DNA of 64,000 bases from Silene noctiflora. Its lineage: Eukaryota; Streptophyta; Magnoliopsida; Caryophyllales; Caryophyllaceae. The stretch spans positions 1 through 64,000 of the forward strand of contig VHZZ01006344.1 in the NCBI GenBank assembly GCA_009801015.1, written 5' to 3'. Shown piece by piece: positions 36,397 through 48,048 of this stretch. Numbering within the stretch: position 1 is the first letter of the stretch; every line of letters begins with the position of its first letter. The position numbers and the translations under genes were made by a program. Below the pieces are notes generated by a model that saw only the letters and a list, made by a program, of their open reading frames with translations, searched no databases and was not told the DNA's origin.

Positions 36397-39300
36397 TAAT
36401 ATAAGGGCTACGTTGAACCCTATCTGAAGGAGCGAGTGTAGTTCCGGAGCGAGCCAGCTGTTAAGGCCATTGCACACCGAAAAAACTGCACCTTTTCACG
36501 CTGCACGGTATGTTTACCTAAGAGAGTATCCAATCAACCCAGCTTGTTAAGGAAGGTAAGGTTCCCATAAGTCAGAATGCGTATTGTTATGGGTGCTTCT
36601 ACTGAAGCGGCATCCCCCCGCAAGTAAGTCACAGTTGTGGTAAGGGCCGGCTACCTGGTGTCAGACTGTGTTATGTCCGAAGGCATCCTCATCGATCCCT
36701 AAGAGCGAAAAAAGAAGAACGAAAGGGGAGGTATGCGCCTGTATGCTTAAGGCCCAACTGCCTGGTTAGCATGAGCTTGCTTATTGTTTAATGTGTTTCC
36801 TCGATATGTCGTCGTTTAGTTAGCCCGCGGGTTACCAAGGGCTTGCGTTTACTAGTCGTGTTTTTTATGCGCACCCCACCTTATCTTTCTTATCTTTATT
36901 TTTTTTTTCTTAAAAGCGTTTTATCCCGCTTATTTTCATTGTTTTTTCTTGCATTTTTTTCTAATAAGCCTGAATCCCTTCTGCTAACTCCGCAAGGCTG
37001 CTCGCTTTATTAGTGGTCTATCAATCCTCCCGAGGAACCGTCTAAGCGGTAACCGCTAGCCCCTACTGCTGGTTGTTATGTTCGCTATTGGAAACTCAAG
37101 AAGTAAGCAACTGGATGCTACGGTAAGTCAGACTGATGTTTTGTTTACAGGCGGCTGTCTAATTGCTCTGGTCTATCCGAACCCAAAACACCCCTAAGTG
37201 GTAAAGAAACCCGCGATACGGTAGCTCCTAGTGTTCGCCGCTATGCTTGGTATTACGAGTATAAGTCGCCCCGCCTCTGATGTTGTAATTCATTTTCTGG
37301 TTACCTCTTATAGGGCACAGGTTGTCAAGGGGGGACCTCATCCTTAATCTTCGTTACTGCCCATATTATTAATGGATAGCCCTTCCCCACTTAACTGTCC
37401 GGAGGAGACGTAACCACCCCGTGGTAAGTCCATAGCTCGAGTTTGATTTACTTATTTCATTGTCAAATGATCTGTGAAAGAAAGTGTACACTTATATTAC
37501 GAGTCCTTCATGCAATCGTGAAAGCAAAGGCGGCTTTCTTAAAGCCAAAACAAAGAGGCCTTTGCCTTGTAAATAGTCCGCTTCAACCAATTAGGGTACA
37601 CATAACTTAGTGGTCTCTTTTTCGTTCACTCTTTCTGTCTTCGATCGGACCATCTTTACATCTTCATCTCTAACTTCGTTCGTTGCATCCGCTCAAATTA
37701 CCGATCTTTGTTATTATTATAATAAGACTAATGGCATAATACCAGTGTGCACGCCTATCCTACAAGACAAGGCGAGGTATTTGGATAGTCGTTTTTGGCC
37801 AACGTCTCGGGAAATCCTTTCCGTGGGATGAGGAGATTACTTCCTTTTCCTTCCGCTTCCTCTTTTTCGGGAAGAGATGCTTGGATGTGATGTGAGAGCT
37901 CAGTTTTCATTGCATATATTTCTAAACAAAGTAGGATGATTCAATAGCCCGCGGAAGCCTACCTTTGGGCACGGTTCTCGCGACCTTGGCTTTTAATGTC
38001 CGTTCTTCGCCTTCGTCAAATGAAGCCCACAAATAGACTGAATCCTTCTATTTCACAAAGGGAAATCAAGCTCAATACTCTAGTCATACAGCCATAACAT
38101 AAAAAGCAGCGAGCCGTCTTGCTCTGAGGTAAAACGTTCTCAGCTGCTGCTTTCTCTGGCTAAACAAAGGGGTAGCACCCTTCTAAATGCCCTCACTCCC
38201 ATCTTTGTCAAACAGAATCTAAGGGTCTTGGTTTGGCTAATGAGTTAAAGAGGTGACTTGCTTTTACAGACTACTTACCTTAGAGAATAATCATGTGGAA
38301 TGCTTTAACCTGCCTTCTTTCACGACTTCCGTCGCTTTCTTCGGAAGAATGTTTTCCCCCAACTGTCCAAGAAAGGTTAAGTATTTATAGGTGTTTATAG
38401 TGTAACCGCTCTTCCCCCGTATCCACTCAGGACCGGCATCAGCTAAAGCTTCTCCCGTTGTTCCTAGGCGAAATATCTGTAAGTACCGTTCGTTCTTTCT
38501 GATTGAATAAACAAGTCGGTATTGATATCACTCCAATGATCTCAGGATCTTGAAACTAGGTCCGAGGGTACCGGCGCCTCCTTTACTTTGTCAAAGTTGG
38601 TCACAAACGACTACTCTTAGGGGGGTATGTCCTAATCCAGCTTTTAAACATTTAGGGCTTGCTCAAGACATTCCTCATCAAAACAAGACCCTTTCTCAAC
38701 TGCTCTTTGAAAAACAAGAGTTGGTATCTTGCCGTCTCCGTAGGAGATGAAACCCACCGGCAGCATAATTTCCCTATTTGACGAAAAAGTGGGACTCTTG
38801 GCTCGCTTACCTTGGGTTTGCTCCTGCCCCTAGTTTCCACTTGACTTTTCGCGCTAACCGACCAAAGCGCAGGCTATGAACATTTTTACGTGCTTATACA
38901 GTCTCAGATCTAGAGCCAGAAAGGCGTAGGGCAGGTCCTTTTCTACGAGACTCTTCATTAGAGAATACAAAATTAACAACTAGAACTAACGCCCTTTACC
39001 GCCCAACCAACCATTAGTATGCCCCACCTTTAAGAAAACAAAAAGTATAAGGGTTCTCGGTAGACGTCTAAGGGCTTTTGGGCGCAATCATCTCGCTTAT
39101 TTTATTAAATTAAAGGCTGCATAGAAAGGCCGGGCTTTACCGGGGCGAGAAGTTAGAGTATGTTAGCTATCTAACTAGAATGGGCCCACGTCTACATCTT
39201 CGCTTACTCTTCGTCTTTATTGTCTTGTATTCTTACTTATATGCGAGTCAGTAAAATCCATTGATTTTGCTCATTCCATCGGGAGAGGTGTGCAACTGAA

Positions 39301-41066
39301 GTTTTGTCATGTCAGGGTGAGTCTTTAAGTAAGGGGTTAGCAAGCCTACCTGCCCGGAGTAAGGCATCCCTCGTTACAAAGAAGCAAACTGTAAAGGCGG
39401 AATCTATTCTATTTTGGCTCAATCATTCGTCGAGACAGGGGTTGACTCAAGTGATAGCGAAGAGCCCGTTCACTTACTGGCACAAAAACACAAGACAAGG
39501 GCCGAGGCTTAGAACTAGCGGGTGACCTTTAGCATCATCGGGTGACTCATTCGCCGCCCGGTGGGTTCTCGACCAATCCTGCAAACAAGCAAAGAAAAAA
39601 AGGGCTTTTTGGGCATATGGCATGCTATCTCTAGATCAGGATAGCTCCTCCAATTTGGGGTTCTTTCTCGAAGAGGCACACGCGCAAAAGCCTGCTCACT
39701 TCACACTTTTCATCCCTACCCGCCAATACGAAGCTTCAAGCAGCAGGATGAGATATAAAGGTATTTGCCGCGGTAAAAGGAGCAAGAAGGCCCTCGTTCT
39801 GTTCTATTAAAATATAACTTACGTGGCGTAGTGTCCTTTACGACCAGCCAGGACTTTTCCAATGCATTGTCAAAAAACCTAACCGAGACTTCTTCCAAAC
39901 AAAAACTATATTTAGTGCCTCTGTGTGACCAACAAGAAGCCTACACAAATCAAAGGCAATATCGTGGAATGCTCATTCAACCCGCGAATACGGCGGGCTT
40001 TCATAAAATAAAAAGACCTGTGCACCTATAATGTAATGGTAAGGCACGTAGTATATAGGGAGGGCCTTTCCCCTTTCCCATTCTAAAATGTTATGACTTA
40101 TCTAGGTACAGTGTCTCACTCATAGGCTTCCGTACGAAGATGAGATCCCCTCATTATATCATGCCAACAAGAAGCTCATAAAGAGAAACGTCGTATAAAC
40201 TAAGTTGAGTACATCAGCAGCCTAGTCGTCTCGGGGCAGACCACGCAAGGAGGCAGAAGTTGGAAGGCATATCGTTGACATAAGTCATGAATTCTTTCGT
40301 TAAAATTGCAAGCCATATTGAGATAGATGCCCAATAACAACAAGTAAGTTCAAAGAAAAAGACAGAAAAAAAGACTCAAATATATTTTATATGTACGAGT
40401 CAAAAGGATAGGGGGATCTTGGAGTCAGGCGGCTTGCTTTCTAGCTTGATTAAAGAAGTCAATCTTAGGAGCATTGATGATAGATCTTATCCTTCTAAGA
40501 CTAAGAGAAAAATAACGAAATAATAAATTTAATCTCAGGCAGCCTAGGAAAGCCCCTACTTTCTTTCTTGCTGCCTTTGAGCGGTTAACTAGACCCGGAA
40601 GGCTTCAAATCTTGGTTGGTATGGCCGCTTTTCCCTTTATAAGTACGCGCCTAGTTGTTTTCACCTATACTATGATAAGAACGGAGCTATTTTGTCCTCG
40701 TCCTCAAGGTGCAGAGTGATCTCTCCTTATCGAGAGGTTAGGAAAGACTTAAAAGCGTGAAACAAGCGGATTGGCGAAGAATCCGTAAATAGAGGCAAGC
40801 ATCTCTGGTTTTGGTATGGGATGAATCTTAATTCATACGGGCCAAAGCACCAATCATAAAGAAAAAATGCCCAGGAAGCAATAAGAATTTCATCCCGAAA
40901 GCAAGCTACCCAAAATGCAGGGACTGGTGAGGTACCGGGAGAAAGCCGGTCTTTCTGTCGAACCCGATGTGATTAGTAAGAAAACCTTAGTTTTATGACT
41001 CTCCAGTGGTAGGACCCTCAGAGTATAGCTAGCATAGCCCTTATATTATATAAAAAAAGTAAAGGA
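36397..41066. other. Gene desert
   Basis: No gene is supported. Short overlapping frames on both strands show no known domain. T-rich runs occur near 36896-36960. Confidence 0.55.
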
Positions 41067-41198
41067 ATGGGGCTGCTCGTGGAATTGAAGCAGATTCAGT
41101 CTGGGAATAAGAGATGTCCATACCTTTGGCTTTCAGAAACAGAAGGTGATAGAGCTCTTGCTGTCGATGGAGCCAATGCGACAAGGAAAAAAGCGTAG
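41067..41198 (+). other. 43-codon coding-like frame, unrecognised
   Basis: An ATG-started frame with protein-like composition: MGLLVELKQIQSGNKR at the start, then SETEGDRALAVDGANATRKK. The RALAVDGAN part resembles other islands in the window (RAVAVDDEVN near 1380-1410; EALAIEANEVDDD near 36200 on the minus strand). I do not recognise it. Confidence 0.3.
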
Positions 41199-43061
41199 GT
41201 TTGTAGTACTCTAAAGTCTTAAACCCTCAAAGAGAGGTCAGCTCGGCTGAAGACTCTTAGAGCGAGGATGCTCTAGTGGTTAAAACGCCCGGTGAGCATA
41301 TATGAGTTCGAGCAAAATGCGCCCGAAGAAGGGGTTATCAATTGTACTTTTATCAGATTTTTTCCCAGGGGGGAGCATCTCTTCATTACTATATTATTTA
41401 TGATTATTTATGTTATGTGCCTTTGACCCGTCAATACCAGTCTTATCCTATCAAGACCAGGGTCTTTGCCTACTTTCACATGTTCAATGAATCAACCGCA
41501 GGTAGTGCTTTCACTCCCTAAAATTCCAAAAATAAATTTTCTTCTCCGTCTAAAGAGAACAGGAATTGCGCTGTAACCCCTTTTGTTTTGTTATAAAGGG
41601 GCATGCTAAGATGGCTGTTATCACTGCACCAAATCCGAACAGGCAATGATAGGATCGAACTGTGTTTTATACAAGTTGGTTATCTTCTTACATAATTTTG
41701 GCTTTCTGAAACGCCCTCAAATCCAGTCTCTTCCGCCGCATCCTTTTTCTAGGTATACTCATATATAAGAAGCAAGTGTCTCAAAAATGAGTTCCTCCTC
41801 TCCTTTTCTTCTTTAAAGTTAAGTTTAAATTTAAAGAAGGCTTTCTTTTATGAGAGTCCTGTTGTGCGTGCATAAGTCTTGCTTCATTCTAATGTTCAAA
41901 GGCAAGCACAACCTCTGTCTGGTGCCTTTCCAAGAAGATACCGCAGTATAGTAGAGTAGGCCCCCTTATTCCATTCCCTAGTTTTAGGCTCTTGTCAAGG
42001 GGCGCGTTGATCCATAAATTATGATTGGACGTAAAATTACTACTACTTACTCGACATTGGGTTCTTCTTTAAGCTCGAGGAATGGCTTATCTGATAGCCC
42101 AAAATGAAGAAGCTTCTCTTTCTCTCTTGAGAAAGAATGCATTTCAAAAGATGTACTTGTAGGAAATGGAGTGCATTGAACCACCTGTCTCCGGATGGGG
42201 TGTCTTTTGCCTCAAAATCAACAACTTCCATTGGGAAGTGCCCGAAGGAAGCAAGAGAAAGGCTTCGCCCCTGACTTTAAAAGGAAGCTCAAGCCAAGAC
42301 TTTTAGATGAGGGATTGCGTTGTCCATAGCAACTCTTTCAATAGCTGCAATGAGAAAGAACCCCCGAAGGACCATGTTCTCAAGATTCCTTTAGTCTAAA
42401 AAAAGACTGCTGAGGCGGACGACCCGTCCGTGAAGACCTACTTGCCTGGGAAAGAAAGAAGTTAAATTTTTTCATAGCCATATGAGATGAGCCTAGGAGT
42501 TTAAGATACGAGCCTATACCATAGGGTCGAGCCTTCCCATAACCATAATAAGGTCCGTGCGACCAATATTGTAGTTGTTTGGATATAACGTGAAAGGCAA
42601 GTGACAAGACAGAATCACTGCTCTTCTTAAAGGAGTTAGATTCATTAACTGAATGAGCCAATACGGGGATACCATAACCTACTATATGATATGAAAATAC
42701 TAACACTGTTTACAGGTGTTTTGTAGGCATTAAAAATTATATAGGGTCGGTCGGGAAGGACGTCCAGCCAAGCCCACGGGTATCCTAATCCTTTTTTGAC
42801 AAAATCAAGCTTAATCCCAGTCAGCCACAAGCGGTGGCGGGCTAAGCCCGTATCCTGTGTTCTGAGGGAAAGCATTTGACATAACAATTCTGTATAAATA
42901 TGAAATTTCATAGATAGGCAAAAAATTTCGTATCCTTAGCTATAGGAGAAGACTCCCAATCGTATGAGAAGCATTCCGCATGACGAGGGTATCAAATCCA
43001 TCCTAATTTTTAGGAAGGATAGGATAAGAGAGGAGCTTTTTTATATTATATTAAAGGAGAG
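41199..43061. other. Spacer with no recognised gene
   Basis: A weak tRNA-like string sits near 41263-41330 (see rejected items). A 10-bp direct repeat (ATTATTTATG twice) lies near 41394-41413. Two overlapping minus-strand frames between 42380 and 42911 have no ancestry I can identify. Confidence 0.5.
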
Positions 43062-43124
43062 GTGTCAACCCGCTCCTTCTACGCTAGCAACGAGTGCACA
43101 AGGATCTTCGCCCTAGTTCATACG
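43062..43124. repeat. Dispersed repeat, copy 1
   Basis: This stretch aligns in the same orientation with 61291-61356. Both contain ACGCTAGCA, then ATCTTCGC, then ATACG at the same spacing. Over the best 44 bases, 34 match and most differences are transitions. It is an old repeat copy of unknown origin. Confidence 0.5.
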
Positions 43125-43415
43125 TGAAGGAAAGAGAGGCGACTCGCTTATTTTCTTAATAAAGGGGGGAGCACTTCCTTATGTAATTCCCTGCCCTCAT
43201 CAAATCGACGAATTGCTTGGGCTTCGCACCTCTTATGGAAAAAGCACATGCATAAGGCATAAGGGTGGGCTTTACTGGTGGACGAAGTTCACTTCGCTCC
43301 TGCTTGCATTCGAGGACTCGAGAACACGAATTCAATTCAGTATAGGACACAAAGTCCTCAGTTGGAAAGAAGCAACCAGTAGCAGTGGGGAGAATTAGAA
43401 CAACAACTCAGATCT

Positions 43416-43460
43416 CTGGAACCAGAGCCAGAGGTAGATGCGCCAGCCAGAAAGGAAAGT
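43416..43460. repeat. Dispersed short repeat, copy 1
   Basis: GGAACCAGAG, GATG, GCC and AGAAAGGA blocks occur here and at 59326-59360 in the same order and strand, with small length differences. Both copies can be read as PEPE-type acidic peptide. Confidence 0.45.
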
Positions 43461-43548
43461 GGAACATGAGGTTCATACAGAAGCTTTAGCTGATGTTGGA
43501 GATCAAGGTTCCACTTCAATATTAATATATGGGCATCTTTCCTTGTAA
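43438..43548 (+). other. 36-codon acidic coding-like frame
   Basis: An ATG-started frame containing KVEHEVHTEALADVGDQGST. The segment EHEVHTEALAD closely resembles HEHANEAHEA and TLADSVVDRE read at 61815-61890. It therefore appears to be one copy of a dispersed acidic coding fragment. The function is unknown. Confidence 0.3.
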
Positions 43549-44842
43549 AATCGGGAACCAACCACCCTAGATCCGGCCAATCGGGAAACCGGTCAACCAG
43601 CCAGTCCTTTTGTCCACCCACCCTAATATTCATTTTGGAAAATTAAGGGCAGTCCTCTGCCTATCATTAATCCAACCAACCTACCTATCTATCCGTGCTC
43701 CATCCAACTCGCTGCATTCTTTCGCCCGCTCCCTGGGTTGAAAGCCCATAATAGGGCAATCTTCATATGATATCTAGGAATTCCTTGAGTCACATCCTAA
43801 GGCTAATTCTATTTATGATTCTAGCGATACCGTAATTGATAGATATCTCGGAATTCAATATCACACCTTGGAAACCTATTTTTAGAGTTTTAAGTTATAT
43901 TTAAATTTATAAGCGAAACAACTCATTTCATTCAATGCAAAAGCCCCTTATAAATAAATAAAAGATCAAAAGGATAGAGCGGATGAAGAATGGGAACACT
44001 TTTAAGGAGTTGAACGATAGGGCATGACATTCACGGGTCTAGTTTTCGGGGAATTTAGCGCCAAGCAAGCTGCCTTAGAGGTTATACCAGGGCTATAACC
44101 CTGTCTCCTGAAGAAGCTCCATACTTTGTTTTGAAAAGCGCTTTATTTTTCATAAAAAATCAGGATAAGCAAGACACTTTAATAAAGTCTACAGTGGAAA
44201 TTACAATGGCAATAGGAAAGGCGCGAATTTACGATGAAATTTAGCCGGAGGATCAAACCTCTCCCCCTTCTCGGGGTTTTCGCTTGTTCTCCTATTTTTT
44301 TACTAGTGAACAGGCCTTTTGAATTAGCATTGCCGGCGAGCTAAGGGAAGCTTGAGTAGTCTCCTGACCAATAGGTAACACATAAGGCGCGCCCCATATG
44401 CCCCTTTGTTTGTTAGCCGAATCGGTCAAACCTTCCTTTGTTTGACCCAGTGAATGAGCCACTTGACGGCATATTTTATGTGAAATCCCTAACACCAGCC
44501 CAGTATCTTAAAACCATTCGAAAGGGCTTAACCAGGAAGACCACGAACAGCGGCACGTTTCTTTTAGGAGTTACGCCGGCCTGCTGTTTGTCTTAACACC
44601 GGCCCCCTGCCCTTTTAAATAATAAGACGAGAGGGGCGGAGCACCAGCTAGCGGAAGAGAAAGATAACGAATAGGTGCACTTGAGGAATCTCGGTCACCA
44701 GCCGAAACTTCTTATCTTCAAAGGATTCCCAGGTTTAGGTCTTAGTTCTTTGACTTCGGATGTGGACCCCAATGAGAGACCACCTATCTTCCTTATAAGA
44801 AGGTAACCAATCTATGCATTTCACAGAGAAGGCAGGCTCATG

Positions 44843-44890
44843 CTCCTGAAATATGGGCCAAAAGTACCCACTTCAGGAGGTGTGAACACC
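44843..44890. repeat. Two adjacent hairpins
   Basis: CTCCTGAA pairs with TTCAGGAG across a 21-base loop. Directly after it GGTG pairs with CACC around TGAA. The role is unknown. Confidence 0.45.
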
Positions 44891-45713
44891 CCTGCTTACA
44901 AAAGACATATTGGACAGATTACTTGATACCTATCAATCAGCCGAAATATCCGTAAACCGCTGCTTAAAATCCCAAAAGGAATGTCGTGGACAGGCCAGTT
45001 CAAAGCCAGCTAGTTCATTTCCACGCGAGTGGCTGATTCCTCGCATTCATCAAACAAGCGGCGGCAGGAGACCTTGCCTTTTAGGCCCTTGATGGGGCTC
45101 GACCCTCAGAAAAAGGGGTCCGAGCGTTAGTGATTCGGGTAGATATGGTGAGACTTGGCCAGCCTTAAGATTCTCCTCCTGACTGGTGGGCAGGTTTATT
45201 CCTATCCTACCATTCTTAGAGTCTTTCTCTTCTTTCCGCAGGCTATGGATTCGACGACTACGATCTCTATTCATATTAAGACGCGATTACCTACTTTAAG
45301 AACGAGCTTACCGGGGATTTAATTAGAGATCAGTTTAATGGGAGCCTTCCTAAATAGGGTACTATCGACCGATTCTACAGATCTGGCGAAATCAAAGTTA
45401 ACTGGCACTTTCTTTATTTAAACAATTCTAACGAGCCTTGTTCACGAACAACCTACTTTTAGTTTAGAGGGCTGTATTTAGCGAGATTGATAGCTGCCTT
45501 GAGTAGGATTGCTGGCTATCTTGAGTCACATTCGCGGCTTATTACGCCGAACAACCTGGCCCACTCGCGGTTTAGGTACGTCTGTGAAGGAACATAATAA
45601 GGAAGAAGCGCTGTTGGTATGTTGGCCAAACACAGGGACCAATCTCGGCAAGCGATCAATCCTGCTTTTAACGGAGGCAAGCCAAGACTCTTGCATTATT
45701 TCCTTCAAATTGG

Positions 45714-45748
45714 GAGATTATGCTGCCTGTGAGCTTCGTTTTGAGATC
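45714..45748. repeat. Dispersed repeat, second block
   Basis: GATTATGCTGCCTG and the following TTTGAGATCC-type bases match 61376-61409 in the same orientation at about 75-80 percent with one gap. Together with 43062-43124 it suggests that the segment at 61.29-61.41 kb and these two places descend from a common sequence. Confidence 0.45.
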
Positions 45749-47884
45749 CCCGACGCGACGGAGAAAGCGAGGTATCAAGTCCCACTTCCTTTAGGCGGGA
45801 ATGCCGCTTCTCTAGTTTCCCGCGGGATAGGTTTTATGGCACTAAAGAGTAAAACTTGAAGTTATAACCTTTCTTTACTATATACTGTTCGCTAAAGCTC
45901 TCCTACTACTGGTTTCTAAAGCACGTATCGGCATCGCACCATTCCTGGGAATGGGGTGCTGAAGTTGGCAGTTTACCTCCTTTAGTATGAATTCTTTGAT
46001 ATACTTGTGGGTAAGCAAGACCCGGCGCTTCCTGTTTGACTAGATCTTCAAAAGCAGCAGAAGTGGGGTCAACTTGGATTTGACTATATTCATAGAACTC
46101 TATTCGAAAGCGGAAGAAAGTTGTTCGAACCTGGTGATGTGAATGCCTTTTCATTCCAGTTGATCCTAAACGAACGACCAATCGGGCCTTTTCGCGCTAC
46201 CATTTGGCCTGTTTACTGAGTCTTCTTTCTCTGTGAAAGGGAGAATCAAGCTATACTTTTTATGCAAATTCCTCTTCGCTTTTCTCGTAATTGACGAAAA
46301 TGGACGTTAGAGCTATATGGTATTTCACTAGGCAAGTCACATTCCAACTACTTCTACTTCTTAGTCACACCTACTATAAGATACTCATATGAAGACTTCC
46401 TCTCCCACTAAGTGCTCTTGACAGGTTACTATAATAAAATCCTCAGACTGGATGAGCAAAAGTAAACCAAGAGCGAGACAGGAGCTAGAGTGAGAAGAAA
46501 GGTTTCGGAAGAGAGTCAGAAGGCTCTTTCGATTACTTAACCAATTTAATTATCAGCCTTATTAGATTCAGAGTAAGAAGAGGACGCGAAAAAGCTTTTG
46601 ATTGATAGTCCAATCTTTTTATCTGCTTTTACCGTGTATGCTTTCAAAAGGGGCCCAGGAAGGGAATGAAGGAAAAGGTGAGAGTCCAGGCACGGGGAGT
46701 TAACGTTATCGCCCCTATCCCCTCGAAAAGAGTTACGGGTTTCAAGTTCTTCCAAAGCTCTCTCATCCATTTGGAGTATGATTTGACGTAACTTTCCCGC
46801 AATCTCGGTCCTTGATGGTGGGGGTACCAAATACGCCTTTGTTTAATCCGAAACGGCAGTTACAGATGTTTCACCCCTGAACGATTAGGGCTCGGGACGT
46901 TACTTCTCAGTCTCGTAAGATTCTAACCCCAGCTAAAGAAGGCTCGGCAGTTTTAAATCTAAATTAATAGAATATTATTCTACCGACAAGATAAAGGAGA
47001 ATCAGACCAAAAACCAACTGTGTAATGTTGTCCTTTCAACGAAAGTTGAAAGTACTGCTACGAAGCAGGTTAGCGCCCAAATTCAAAATCAAAAGAGTGG
47101 ACAAGTCCTTATTGATGATCGCGCCTTATTATACAATTAAAGACTAGCCCGCTGCGTCTTATACTTAAACAAGCGACCTATCCCGTCTTTGGCCTTAATA
47201 CTGCCTACAGCTTTTTAGTGGGATCAAAGAGACTCTAATCCAGAAGCAGAATCTTAAATAGCTACAAAGTCAGAGTGGGATGTAAGAAACAATAATCTAG
47301 AAGCTGACAATGAAAGAGCAGCGGTTGTAATAATCTAATTAGAAATAGATTATACAAAGTATGGGTTTCTGAAGAGCATATCTTGGCGAAACGGGGCGGG
47401 CATACGTCTTTGATGAGCATGATGAGGTCTTTCACCCTGCCATTTAATTTAACTCTTTCTAAAGCGCTCAACTAACAAAAAGTAACTGAGTAAAGGTGGC
47501 TTTTAGGTTGTTTTAGAGTTTAGAGAGTGACGTTACATATAATCTTTGTTACAATTACAAGGATTTATTAAATCAGTCTTGATCCGCTTTTGATTGTTAT
47601 ATAGTAAGGTTTTAGCACAAAGTTCACATTCAATTCAAGAAATGAACTCCCTTTTTGAAGCGCCTTTCTATCGCAATTATTGACACAAAGTTATAGTCCT
47701 CTAATGAATGAGAGACAGTTACGCCGATTATATACGAAATAAATAAAGGTGTAAGCCACAGGCGTAGGCCCTTGTTAAAAACAGGAGAAGAATTCCTTTC
47801 TTAAGAGACTTCTAAATCGTTATCTTATTACATTATGTTATTATAATATATAGTTATGTTATAGAGTAATAATAAAAAAAAATA

Positions 47885-48048
47885 GGACCGCTCTTTCCAA
47901 GATCATCCGCAAAAGCTGAGACTACACCTGCTTTGTCTGCGCTGTCGACCGGGGCTTGTACCGGAGTGTGGATTTCTTTCACCAAGAGCTTATATAATCT
48001 AATATAAGTCAAACAACCAAACGCTTTTCCTCTCGATTTAAAAAACAC
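47885..48048 (-). other. Acidic coding-like island
   Basis: Part of a minus-strand frame starting at ATG 48048. It reads KEIHTPVQAPVDSADKAG and then SAFADDLGKSGP. The last part resembles SDDDLGKAGP of the island at 36130-36396, and the DNA also matches there (GGACC, TTTCC, AGATCATC, AAAAGC blocks in the same order). The protein is not recognised. FADD alone is not enough to call a reverse transcriptase. Confidence 0.3.

Larger units (their letters stand above)
43549..47884. other. Gene desert with repeat pieces
   Basis: No gene is supported. It contains a hairpin pair at 44843-44890 and a segment at 45714-45748 that matches 61376-61409. Open frames here (for example 45509-45859 plus, 116 codons) show no domain I know. 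Confidence 0.5.

Noticed and set aside
41263-41330. tRNA-like string with a D-arm-like CTCTAGTGGTTAAAACG and a later GAGTTCGAGC
   Set aside because: No acceptor stem, no paired anticodon arm and the T stem does not close, so I do not call it a tRNA.
42380-42911. Two overlapping minus-strand frames that briefly suggested a mitovirus-type polymerase
   Set aside because: No polymerase motif is present with confidence; the partial resemblance is at chance level.
47885-47925. FADD in an acidic frame, which could suggest a reverse transcriptase catalytic motif
   Set aside because: The context matches the acidic islands (SDDDLGKAGP) rather than any reverse transcriptase.
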